A stretch of 60,000 bases of DNA, taken from contig NC_049987.1 in NCBI RefSeq assembly GCF_000003815.2, forward strand, positions 12,176,778-12,236,777, in the 5' to 3' direction. The translations under genes and the position numbers were made by a program. Numbering within the stretch: position 1 is the first letter of the stretch; the number at the start of each line of letters is the position of its first letter. Positions 34,301 through 45,500 of this stretch are shown here, piece by piece. The notes beneath the pieces are model-generated. The model saw nothing but the letters and a program-made list of their open reading frames with translations. It ran no database searches and was not told where the DNA came from. The DNA is from Branchiostoma floridae. Taxonomy: Eukaryota > Chordata > Leptocardii > Amphioxiformes > Branchiostomatidae.

Positions 34301-35976
34301 GTAGTTTACAGGACTCGGATAGGATTAGGAAACAATGGATGTCGGATACTACACCAAACAGAATCCTTTGTAGTGAAATGGACCATTGTTTTAAGTATTG
34401 CCCATTCACAAGTTTTCACATGCAGATAATTAGGTCCAGCTTCAGGTCTGGACATTGACCTGATCCTCTGGACCTACTGCACCCTATATAGCTACCTGTA
34501 CCTGAATTTTCTGTACCCACCCCTAATGCTGGGTTGTGGTACATGTATCAGAGCAATAGTAGGAGTAGTATCCAGTATTTGATTATATTGCTGCTCTGGT
34601 GATTATACTGACACGGGTAAACAGTCATCTTCACACTGTGGAAGAGGTCGGAATAATAATATTGCATCATTTGTTCTATACAGCCACATTCACACAGTCA
34701 CAAGGTATATCCACCATTTTTTTCTACTCCACAGTTGCCTGATGGAAATCTCCAGGCATACTGTAGTGGGATGTGTCTGACACAAGGGAAAGCATTGACA
34801 AAGAAGATGAGTACTTTATCAGGGGCCTTCAGGCCTTCCTTCAGCCACTATATGTACAATCACAACAAGAAGAAAACATCTCCAGCACAAGATGGTAACA
34901 CAGTATCACACAACAAGCAGTGTGCAGGGTCAAGAAATCAAACCAAGATTGAAAATAAACAGGTCAGCTTTAAAATGTTCTCTATGTGAAATATTTTGCA
35001 GTAGTTACTTGCTATTGAAACATCAAAATTGGCTAATGGTGGGCGAATGTAAAAAAGCAGTATTTTAACTTGCACACAAATTCTTTTTTGTGACTTCTAC
35101 TTTGATTTTTCCTGATTCTTTTTTTCAAACTTGTGTTCTGACAGAAGCAGTCCAAAGCTCTCAAGTTTGTTGAGCCCCTGGAGGAAAAGAACACCGTACT
35201 AGCTACTCAGGGATGCTGTGTATGGTGTAAGAACACCTCTGCGGCACTGGACTTTATACTTAAGGTGAAGAGAATAATTTTTTTTTGTTTGAAAATTACT
35301 ATAATATGATACAAATGTAGTGGGTTAAACTTATTCTTTGTGGATAATCATTTAGACTGGTACAGTTTTACATTTACTATAAATTTTATATGCAAGTGAT
35401 GTTATAGGCTGATAATGGGGTATGTACATTTGTATAATATTCCTTGATAAACATTACAACTTTATTTTCATCCACAGTTGCCTAATGGGAAACTTCATGC
35501 CTACTGTAGTGCAGTGTGTTTGTCAAAAGGAAAAGCCTCCAAATCAGTACAAGTAGGAAAAAACAGCAGCACCTCTCAGTCCATCGGCCGCCCGCCCAAC
35601 AGGTGTACCCAGGACAAGATGTCTCTAACACGAAATAACAGCAAAGTGTTCTACAAGGACCAGGGTGCTGAGTCCAGGAACCAAAGCAAGCGTACAAAAA
35701 CCACAAATTCTGTCGTTTTTTGGCTCTGTCACTGTGTGAGTTATGCAATATTTCTTTTCCTTTTGATCCTTGAAGTTTGAAACAGATTTTTGAAGTCTAT
35801 AGCACTACTGTTGGTTCTGTGGACATGCAGAAAGAGATGGATTCATACATTTTTTTGTCTGTTCTTCTCCTTTTTTTCAGTGCAAGAAGACTGTCCCAGG
35901 CGACAGAGTCGTCACATCAAACAATGAAAAGTTCTGCTCTGAGGTCTGTGTGAGTAAATACCAGAGGAGGCAGTGA
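30993..35976 (+). CDS. SOBP: SOBP-like FCS-type zinc-finger protein, 9 exons
   Basis: Exons: 30993-31364, 32626-32703, 32933-33163, 33439-33567, 33744-33974, 34735-34962, 35145-35264, 35478-35735, 35881-35976; 580 aa, every intron phase 0. The start ATG follows an in-frame TGA 24 bases upstream. DTMNELLGMFGYDGVDEKEA matches the N-terminal signature of vertebrate SOBP (sine oculis-binding protein, a nuclear FCS-finger cofactor), and a second form, DTMNEQMGMYRYDGF, follows. Each is joined to a split finger of the form C-C-x2-C...LDFVLK | L...YCS-x2-C. A third finger pair and a last CKK...FCSEVC half-finger follow. The long Pro-rich C-terminus of vertebrate SOBP is missing. SOBP homology is clear for the N-terminal motif; one-to-one orthology is less certain. 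Confidence 0.85.
31488..31770 (-). other. Unassigned open frame inside SOBP-like intron 1
   Basis: On the minus strand an uninterrupted stretch of about 85 codons lacks an early ATG; sample words are DDELFNSFPGHVLDMFARQH and NRYLLGLTNLDTYSDFSVIY. It reads like protein, but no family, start or splice pair was found. It may be a remnant of an inserted gene. Confidence 0.25.
32626..32703 (+). CDS. SOBP: SOBP-like exon 2
   Basis: 26 codons, TEDQLTELDHQISQQEVPKD then SEKELK; acceptor ctccttccag, donor CTTAAG|gtagga. Directly precedes the MNELLG exon, as the charged lead-in does in vertebrate SOBP. Confidence 0.75.
32933..33163 (+). CDS. SOBP: SOBP-like exon 3: SOBP N-motif and finger half, copy 1
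   Basis: 77 codons. CFAQDTMNELLGMFGYDGVD, a Pro-rich spacer, then CCTLCKK...ALDFVLK|gtgggc. Same length (231 bp) as its paralogue at 33744-33974. Confidence 0.9.
33439..33567 (+). CDS. SOBP: SOBP-like exon 4: second finger half, copy 1
   Basis: 43 codons, LNDETQAYCSADCLRIGKAA ... KKLK|gtagga. Provides the C-terminal Cys pair that completes the finger begun in exon 3. Confidence 0.88.
33744..33974 (+). CDS. SOBP: SOBP-like exon 5: SOBP N-motif and finger half, copy 2
   Basis: 77 codons, CYDQDTMNEQMGMYRYDGFD ... CCMSC...ELDFVLK|gtgagg. A diverged duplicate of exon 3, identical in length and phase. Confidence 0.9.
34096..34525. mobile_element. TAGGGGTGG-type inverted-repeat element
   Basis: The left end TAGGGCTGGATACAG (34096) and the reverse complement of the right end, TAGGGGTGGGTACAG (right end 34525), match at 13 of 15 positions. 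It lies in a SOBP-like intron. Relatives occur at 12340-12503 and 51842-51999. No coding capacity. Confidence 0.65.
34735..34962 (+). CDS. SOBP: SOBP-like exon 6: second finger half, copy 2
   Basis: 76 codons, LPDGNLQAYCSGMCLTQGKA then a Ser/Lys/Asn-rich tail ending IENKQ|gtcagc. Confidence 0.88.
35145..35264 (+). CDS. SOBP: SOBP-like exon 7: finger half, copy 3
   Basis: 40 codons, CCVWCKNTSAALDFILK|gtgaag at its end. It has the finger half but not the DTMNE motif found in exons 3 and 5. Confidence 0.85.
35478..35735 (+). CDS. SOBP: SOBP-like exon 8: second finger half, copy 3
   Basis: 86 codons, LPNGKLHAYCSAVCLSKGKA to VVFWLCHC. The donor TGT|gtgagt is chosen because it is phase 0 and close to consensus. 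Other GT sites nearby break phase or are weak, so the exon end is less certain than the others. Confidence 0.7.
35881..35976 (+). CDS. SOBP: SOBP-like terminal exon
   Basis: 32 codons including TGA at 35974-35976; acceptor tttttttcag. CKKTVPGDR...KFCSEVCVSKYQRRQ completes a last finger together with the LCHC end of exon 8. Confidence 0.85.
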   Translation, partial: CKKTVPGDRVVTSNNEKFCSEVCVSKYQRRQ

Positions 35977-36715
35977 AACGGTCAAAACCACCTGTACAAT
36001 TCCAAACCTTCCAGAGCACATCTTAGTGCACTGATGATGACATCATGGTGTGTCCAGTGTGTTCATCCTGTACAAGCTCACAGTAACTTTTGGCCAACTG
36101 AACTGCTACTCTAGACTGTCAAAGGAGACGAACATCCCAGGACCTACTTCTCAATTTTAAGAAGATGATACCTCTGACTTACCTTAACCATATATGATCA
36201 TCATGATATATATAATCTTCATTTTCCTCCATGACAGTTTCTTGGCATGCCAGACGGAAAAACGTGGAAAATGCTTTTTAATTTTGGCCACAATTTATCA
36301 TTATCACAAATTTTTTTCAATCAAAACCATTTGTATATATGAATTCAAAGAGCATACTGTTCACACAGCAATACGTTTCATGTTCAAAAAATGTAAATCA
36401 TTTTGCCCTTGATGACGCATCCTCACATAAATTTTGTTAATCATAGAAGCGACAGTAGTCATAGTACAAATGTAGGATAGAACAGTATTGCAGGAAACTG
36501 GATTTGGCTTGGTAAGCGAAAGTGGTACTGGTTTTGTCTGACAATGTTATCCTCAATCTAAATGTTCCATCATATGTACATTTTGTACCTCTGCAATGTT
36601 TACATTGTGTTATATACTATTTTAATAAATGTATCCCAGTTGCAGTGGGTACTGAAAGATTTTATCAGCCTTTTCTTTATAGTGGCCACCTTATTAGAAA
36701 CTAATACAAATAAAT
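35977..36715 (+). other. SOBP-like 3'UTR
   Basis: AT-rich, with AATAAA at 36624-36629 and 36709-36714. No reading frame of note. Confidence 0.6.
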
Positions 36716-39260
36716 TGTAAATGTACTTGACTATTTGAGGCAGTCAGTCTTTACATGATGCCATCAGCTGTTTATTCTTATGAAACAGAATTACCTTCAC
36801 CCGTGGGGAAGAAAGTTCAGCAGTCAGCACTGGTATGGAACACCTTTGTTCTAGTACTGACTCCCTCAGGTCTGGACTTGCAGAGCCACACCTTGTCTCT
36901 GTGCACTTGACCTTCTTACTCCCATCAGTGCTTGTGTGCCAGGAATAATCTCCACTTAGCACTCAGATTCTAGTATAAGACGTAACCTTCTTAGCATGCA
37001 GGCTCTACAAGTACCAGCTGGGTATTTTTCCATTCAGATTCATCGCTCTCAAATTCTTGTAGCTATAGCCAGCTGCTAGAAAGTGTCATCAGCACTTTTT
37101 ATCTTGCAATCACAAGAGAAGATATTCAAGGCCATGTTGAGAAACAGAGATTGCTTTATTGTGCAACGCTGCATAAAATGTACCTCATAACATCAACTAA
37201 GCCTAGAACAGCTCAAACTAATGGTTATACAGGCTAACAAAACACTGACTGTCCTTTTGCTTGTCTTGACAGACGTTGCTATTTGAGTGGTCATCTATTA
37301 CAATCTACAGATTCACAATGCTAATAACTACATATATACATGAACTATGCTTGGGGCTTAAACATGCCGTGTAATATTTGCATAATAAATTGTATTAAGT
37401 TTTCATATGACTGTCTATATGGGAGGTGTGCTACCAGTACATGTATCATAACATTCATACTGGATTAAAAATACTGGCATCTCATTCTATCATGAATCAA
37501 CAAAGCACATTTTGTAACATTGGCTGTTGTGCTATTTCTGTTTTAGAACTGATTTAAAAGATAACATGAACATTTGCAGAGGTCTGATTAATCCTAATTC
37601 TGTACCAACAAACAGACAAACAAAGGCTATGGAATACACTTGCAACAGTGTTGCAACTTGTTCTACATATGAACTTCTGCATGCTAGGTTACCTGTGAAC
37701 TACTAGTACATTGTATATGCAACCTGTAAGAAATATCCTATTGTACTTGGCCCCAAATAAATGTATGAATTATAGACCCAACAGAATTACTAAACAAACA
37801 AGGTGCCTGTCGGTGTCTGGCTCATCATAGACATTGTTACTTTGTTATGGTTTTTCCATACATAAAGAACTTGGAATATTGAAGATAGTGTTTAATCACT
37901 GAACTACAGAAGCCCTACCAATATGTACAGCTATATATACAGTTTGACAAGCACGATGAGGCAGTTTAACCATCTGCAACTTACCATTCTAATTGTAGAA
38001 TGTCTACAAACGTTCACTGATTTCCTTAAGGCTTACAGAAAAGCTTTGTTAGTGTAAGTTCTCGAGAAGGTTTGTTTTTTGCACATTGCAGAATTGACAA
38101 AGACATACCGGATAGCCAACTACATTCCATCATGAACTCAAGATAGGCCATCTGCCCATCTGTGACCTATGGCACTGCAGCAATTTCAAATAAATGAAAA
38201 AAAGTGGCTGATATCCTATTACAACAACTTCTTATTCCTACTTCTCATGGTGTTGTGATTCTATATAATGTAATGAACTTAGATGATGCTAAATGTGTGT
38301 TTCTAGTAAAACGTTTGCAATTTTGACATACATTGTAATTTGTAGAGAAACAGTAAAGGACAAAATATTTTAGCAACCTTTCATACAAGCTATGCAATTA
38401 GGCCATGTTGATTTGATTATATGGATGACATCCTCCGGGAACTCCAAAACTGATGCGAGCGAGCGAATAAAAAAAAAGTTTGGCCAAAAAAAAAAGTTGC
38501 CTTCAGTATGAAATCAAAGTGGCCAGGAAGGTTGAACATAGGACTAAACACACATAGTATGGTATACCATGATCCTCTGGACCTGAATTTTCTGTACTGC
38601 TACCTCCCCCAACCAACAATAGATTTTTTTTCTTTCCGTCCTTTCACATCTTATTCTTTGACTTTAAATTCATATTGGCATTCTATATATGGAATTAGTT
38701 ATCTGTTTTCTGATACTTTTTTTTCAATCTACGGAATATTTGTGCTCATTTTACAGCTGCTTTGCACAATTTATTATGTGGTCGAAAACTTTTTTTTTTT
38801 TGGAAATGGCCGAAAATTGGTGCGAGCGCGGATGACATCCATATAATCAAATCAACGTGGCCTTAGTTTTAGTTGGAAGTGATGACCAAAAAATAACAAG
38901 AAATAAAAGTGAGTTTTCTATGTCTAAACAATAAATTTATGATCTCACCAGAACCTAAAAAAAACTACTAGTATCTTGGTGGAAGAAGCCGAAATCTGCT
39001 GTACACAATATTTGCCCGAAGTCAATGAATCAACTTGACGTTCCCTGCTTAACTAGCCCTTCAACATTAAAGATGGTATCTCACTACACTTGGGGCACCG
39101 GTGCGGCACTGTGGGAGCTCGTTTATTTTTTTTAAACTACTGCGGCACAGTTGTGTTATTTGTGCTGATTTTTTATACCTCCGATATTGCATAATACGTA
39201 AAAGTATGACATAGAAGACAACAAAATACACAAAATGTAAGAAATTCGTTCTGTATCTCT
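36716..39260. other. Spacer between convergent genes
   Basis: Apart from the transposon at 38401-38862 I see no exon, RNA gene or array. Short frames lack splice context. Confidence 0.6.
38401..38862. mobile_element. Harbinger-like non-autonomous element, short copy
   Basis: Same inverted termini (GGCCATGTTGATTTGATTAT / ATAATCAAATCAACGTGGCC) and TTA flanks (38398-38400, 38863-38865) as 29472-30298, but in the opposite orientation and about 365 bp shorter. Subterminal blocks such as gcgagcgagcgaat and ggccgaaaattggtgcgagc are shared. Confidence 0.88.
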
Positions 39261-39264
39261 GAAA

Positions 39265-39270
39265 TTTATT
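39265..39270 (-). terminator. Candidate poly(A) signal of ZMYM gene
   Basis: TTTATT on the + strand (AATAAA on the coding strand), about 100 bases after the distal stop codon. A second one lies near 39122. Confidence 0.5.
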
Positions 39271-39372
39271 GAGTAATCTTTCGAACCCCCCAGTGTTGCA
39301 CCAGTGTCCCAAGTGCAGTGAGACGCCACCTTAACATTGTATTGATGAAGCAGTTGAGCAGGAGGGAGAGGG

Positions 39373-39559
39373 TTAAGTTTGTACTCCTGCCTCTTCATGG
39401 ATCTCACAAACCTCCTTCACCAGCAGGTTTCGTGTCAGCATCTTCTCCATGAGACTGTTGTCGGCAGGCATGGTTGAGTACCACAGCGGGCTGTCAGGCA
39501 CACACGACCGCTCAGGCAGCAGGTAAAACAGGTCATTCCGATTCCGTGCACTTTCTGGG
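39373..39559 (-). CDS. ZMYM3: ZMYM distal alternative terminal exon
   Basis: Acceptor ttctgtag, phase 2 entry (TG|C), 61 codons plus TAA. FYLLPERSCVPDSPLWYS and MLTRNLLVKEVCEIHEE. It resembles vertebrate ZMYM3 more than the proximal copy does. Confidence 0.9.
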
Positions 39560-42500
39560 CTACAGAAAGGAAGGGAATTTGTTTTTTACTTATAGGGTTA
39601 GCTTTTGCTTTTCCAAATAAAGTCTTTGCTGTGATGAGACATTTCCTGGAGATGTAGCACACATGGAGAAGACTTTTATGGAAATTAGTACTACTAATCT
39701 AATCCATGTTTCTCATCAACATCTAAACTAGGAGTATTTCAAACACTTGTTAGTCACACTCAGAAATAGAACTGTAACGTTAAAGATATATTTGATAGAA
39801 AATTTTAGTTGACTTCACAGCAAAATAGTTTGTTTTTTAAGAATGGTGATGAGAAACAAGAAACTGTCTCTGGGCAACCAACCACTGGTCCACAGCAGCT
39901 TCATCTCACCACAACCTAATACTCACTCAAGCTTGGGAGAAATGAGAGTATGATCAGTCTTCCTCAGCCTCCTGTAGAGCATTTTGAATGTCCTTCACCA
40001 TCAGGATACGGGTCAGCATCCTGCCGGCCAGGTCTTCAGGCAGGGACTGTCGGGAGTACCACAGGGGGGAGTCGGGGACACACGAGCGCTCAGGAACAAG
40101 GTAAAATGCGTCCTGACGGCCTTTCATCCCTTCCGGACTGGAACAAACGGGTCATGGTTTAATATAATGGTTGTAAGGGATGGGATACAAGAACTGGTTC
40201 TGGTGATGTTGCTGTGTTATGATAGACCTGCCAGGTGGTTCACTAGTATCTAAGAAGAGGAAGAAGGATACTGAAACTATTCAGACTGGAGAGGGTCATG
40301 AAGTACAAGTACACTGGAGGTAAAGACTCCAGCATACCATATCTCCCAGCAGCAAGGGGCTGTGCTGAGGAAAAGAAGCCATATGAGGCATTGTGAGTAC
40401 AAGAGATAGGAGATGGAAAGTTAGAGGGAACAGTGTAGATCAGTGAAGAGGAGGTGTCAGTCAGTATCAGAAAATGACATTGTTGTACTGTTTTCACATA
40501 ACTGGTTTTCCAAAGAAAAATGAACCACTAATTAGCATTTCAATGTTTCTACCATTGCATTTCTATTATGCAAGACAACAGCAACTCCAGCAACTGGATG
40601 ATTTTTGACAGGAGATAGTTTCCAAAATCTACACAGCTGCTTGAAAAACTGTCTTGTTTATATCTAGATGTCTAACTATCATCAATGTAGCATTTGCAAT
40701 ATATTCTTTGTTATGTCAATGTTTCCTGTTCCACTCACCACTTGGACAGGTAGAACTCGTACAGCTTGACAGGACACCTAAGGGGGATCTCAGTGTTCTC
40801 AGGTATCTCCAGCACAGGGGAGTCATCTCGCTTCCTCTTTCCTGACACCTCTGCAGGTAAAAAAAAACAAAGCTGACAAACATGCACAAGGAGGCAGCAA
40901 TTGCCATGGTCTTAAGCATAGAAATTTCTTGCATTTACACTGAATGAAAAGAAGCAGACATTATTTATACCTCAGAGTAAAGACACTCGTTTTACGCAAC
41001 CACAGTTTTATTTCCACTGATGTTTCAGGGCAATCATTCAAGCAATCTCAAATTATTTATACCTTTTATAAACACTTGAGTTCTCTTCTTTAACTTAAAA
41101 GAGAGGTGAAATCTATCCAACTTGGACACGACAGCAGTCAGCTACATCCTCCAATGCATTTGATTCATGTTTTAGTTTTTCTATGTTCCTTTTAAAGCTT
41201 CTGAGTCATATGTATACAAACCTAGAGATACAGAAACCAGTTCTTGTGAAAATGTTCCTCCTTGGCAAATATAATATATAATTGATGATATAGATAATGA
41301 TGTTTAGCATTTCTAGAATTAGTTATGACTGAAAAAAAATTAGGTATTTCGAGGAATCCGTAATTCAGCAATAGGCTGATCGAGATTTTTAATCCTAAAA
41401 AACATCAAAACAAACCTTTCTGATTGGGTGGCTGGTAGAACCTGAGGTACACACTGCGCTGGTTAGGCTTCCCTGACGGGTGTTTCTTCCAGTGCTTCAT
41501 GATGTGAGAGAAGGACAGCTTCATGTGTTCCTCAGGGGTGCGCAGCAGGAAGTGTTTGGTGTTGAAGTACAGCAGGGTGTTGAGCAGGACAAACGGAGAG
41601 TGGGCACCCAGCTGTTTACACTCCCACAGGATCTCCTCTTCAATCCTCCACTACAGAGGGACAACATGTTTGGTATTGTCACACCAATAAAATACTTGTT
41701 CTCATTATTCTCTGAGCAAAATGACTGAAACCAACAGAAAGATAATCATGGTTGTTCAACGCACACCACTACAAGTGAACTACCAGTAGCTCCGTACCCT
41801 AGTGCTTGACTGTGGCCCATATTGAAATATAGATGGGCACTGCTTATAAACCAAAAGGTGTGTGAAGGATATTTCAATATTCTTGGTTTAAATTTAAATT
41901 GTTCATATTATTATTTCATACCTTTCTGTTCAAATGATTATTTCATATATTTCTGTTGAACATTATCATTCATACGTTTTGGTTGATTTGATTATTTCAC
42001 ACATTTCTGTTGATATGACTTTCGAACGTTCTATTGATGTACATGTAATTCTTTCTTTCTTTATTAAAATCAACCTTACAGAGATTAATTCTTAGCAGAA
42101 GCACCTCTGAATGCTGTTGATCTTACAATGTGACTCAGAGTAAATTCTTACAACAACTAGACAATGCATGGCATACACAGAATTGATGACTTGTATAATG
42201 ATTTCTGTATTTGCTGGATGGTTCTTACACCTTTGTTTTATTGAACAAAAAAAAAAGCATGACAGAAAGAGATAAATCCTATCTTACAGGAATGATGCCC
42301 TCCAGGCTGACCCTGGTGAGGTACTGTTGCAGCAGACCATGCAGACTGTCCACAAACTGCATGTAGTACACGTCAGTGAAGATGTTGTCTATCCTGCCAT
42401 TCTCATACAGGTACTGCTGCAGACCTACAGGTGCAATGCACAGGTGTGGTTAGTACTGGTACCTCATCTCTTGTTCTCTAATTTCTTTACCAAGACTTTT

Positions 42501-45500
42501 ACTTTAAAAAGACACACACAAAAGCTGATGTCTTTAAGGGAAAGCATAATTTGTTGCAGATACAAGGTGTGGAACTGCAGTTAACTGATCATTGATATAA
42601 TTTTTACTCTGCATAGTCCCAAGCATATTTAGATCACACTACATTTATTTTAAGTATCCCCTACTGCTGAAAAAAGTTTTGTTGTTATTCCAACAGACAG
42701 CAACTTGAGCAAGCAAATTTATTTCTTAAAAACTGTCTTCCTTAAAATTTGAAATGTGTTAAACGATACAAGTAGGTTGAACACCAAAACCATCCAGACT
42801 CAGGACGATCCCCTACCTAGACAGAGGTACAAGACACTGTCTGCTGCATACTCCTCTCCATTGGGCTTGCGGACTTCTTGTACAAACTGTGAGAGGGCAA
42901 AGTTCATCTCGTACGCATTCATCTGCAGGATATCCTCCTTCATCCTCCCTCCTCCCTGAGGAGACAAGCAGAACTTGTTCAGTTTCTATTCACCATGTTG
43001 TCATCTGTGCACATTACATCATAACTTGTCCAGATATTTGTCAACATTTAACTGCTAGGCTAGACTTTCACAACCTTCTCCAGACCACAGTTGGGCAAGG
43101 TTGCCTACTAGTCTTTTGTATAGTTGTGTGCAATGGCCATCTATGAATTTTTACAGATCAAACTTGGGATGTCATTTTCTTCTTTGATGGGATCAGGGTA
43201 CCAAACTGGAGCTAAAATAGGATAGCTTCCGGGCTACTCCCAACCCAATGCTCCCATGCTTGGGGAGACGAGTGGTTGGTAGCAAACCAGTGTAGGGTCC
43301 TGAGTTTGTGACAGGGGCTAAGATTAATAAACTATTCAAAATACAATTAAAAAACAAACCAACAATAAAATTAATGCTAATTAAAAGATCAGAAAGTTAA
43401 GAGATGTCCATCTTCTGCTACCTTCATGTCTGCCTGTGCAGTATTCCTCTGTATGGCCCAGTGGCGGAAGGCGTTGACCCCGTAGGTGTGCTTGAGGTGC
43501 ATGCCGTCAGCAACACCAAGTGGAGCAGGCGACGCAGCACGGGCCTCAACAGCCTGCCGCTTCCTCGGTCGGCCTGCAGGAAAGTATTCTCATCAGTTAT
43601 TTAGTAGTGGACAGATGTGTTGTAAAATGGGCTACAGTTCCAAGCATAAAAGAACATGTATCAAAGTACTTTTATCTATAGAAAAAAACAAAAAGTGAGA
43701 ATTTAAGGAATGGATTTAGCTGGTCAGAAATCCAAAAGAGTAAAAATCTACAATAGTTTATTTGTCAACTTATCAACATGCCATACAGTTTGCAACCTCA
43801 TGGATGAATTGGTGTAGTAACACTACATTTAGAGTTATATAGAGCACAGTAAAATTACTAACACATTAAATAACAAGTGTAGTTTAAAATAAAAGTTTAA
43901 AGAAGATTTGCAATTAAACGCTATTATTGCTCATAAAGTAGAGTGTAATTGTTGGCTGCAAATAAACCAACAGAGGTATGCAACACATGAATGTGTATCA
44001 AATGACATGTCAGATATGATTTTCTTGCTTTACCTCTCCTAGACCTGGCACCCTTGCTGCGCTGCTTGCCCCTCCGTGGAGTCGCAATGGAGGAGTCATC
44101 GATAGTAGACAGGCTATCTGATGATTGCTCTGCAGATAAGAGGACAATGACAAAATTCAAACAGAAACCAAAATGTAACAATAATGCCTCAAAGTAAGAT
44201 GTTCTACAATCACATACAAGCAAACTATTAAGAAACTTGATTTTCATAGTAGAGATAGATGTACATTGGCAATTCCTATGTTCAGACAGCAATTTAATTG
44301 GTAGCTATCTATGCCTTGCGACATTTGTACTTTCGATCTATGAAAGATTTTCGAAGAAATTTACACTGCAGCAAATAAATCTGGCATATCTTTCTTCACA
44401 ACATAATCAAGAACAAAGCTTTCAGTAAGTAAATTTTTCATCATGTCTTACCTAATGCCAGGTCATTCTCCAAATCAAGTAGAGGCTCATCAAAAATCCC
44501 GCTCATTTTCTCGGCCATGGCGAGGACGTCGTGCCCCAGTAGGTTGGACGGGATGACGGAGGCGGCATCCTCCAGGGACAGGTCCGTGTCTGGTACCGCA
44601 TCTTTCACTGGAACATGTGTACAATACCTAATGGTTGCAACTTTTGTTTCTGTGCATGCAGGGTTTTGTCACTGCTTCAATCCAACATGGTAAATAGTGA
44701 TAATAGAGAGAATAATGTATTCCATAGCACCTGAGCTGCCACTACCAGCCAGTCATACCCACCCAAGAAAACGCACCTCTTTCAATGTGGAATGCGTCAG
44801 AGGTTTAGAAAAGTTTCCATGAACTAAAATGGTAAGGACATTGATTCCAACGTCTAAATCCAGCCTTCAAATTTTCCATACCGGCACATGCCGCACAGGT
44901 GAAGTGCATTCAAAGAAAAATTCTATGGAAGCCTGTGTGATACGCGTTACGAGTAGAAGTCTGTATGACACCATATGACTTTATTCAAATTGCACCAGGG
45001 ACAACACAATGTGGCCAATAACGAGCTGATATGGTGACCATATACACGCACATCAACTACATAATCATAAAAAATATATAAAAAATGCCTTACATGCAGC
45101 CAGTGAGTCTGGGATGTCCCCATCCTCAGAGCTGTCCTCCTTCCCCACCTCTGCTTCCTTCTCCTCCTTCTTGGCCTGCTCATCCTCCCCAGCCACCATC
45201 TCTGCCATCAGCAGGATGTCAGCTTCAAATGGGTTGGAGGGAATCTTCTCCTGTAAGGGTTAAAGGTCACACAGTCAAGATGGCAAATAGTAGTGGACAA
45301 CCTCAAGCAAAAGCCAACTATACACTCTCATGCCAGACCTTCAGAAACAATGTGGATTTTTCTAAGTATGAACCTCCAGCCTGCCAAGGTAGCTGTGTGG
45401 CATCAAGTCTTTATTGGTTATCAAGTTTGGCAGTAGGGAGAAGGTTAAACTGACTAAGGTATCAAAAACATCTAAAGGATATGATAAAGGAAGTAAAGAA

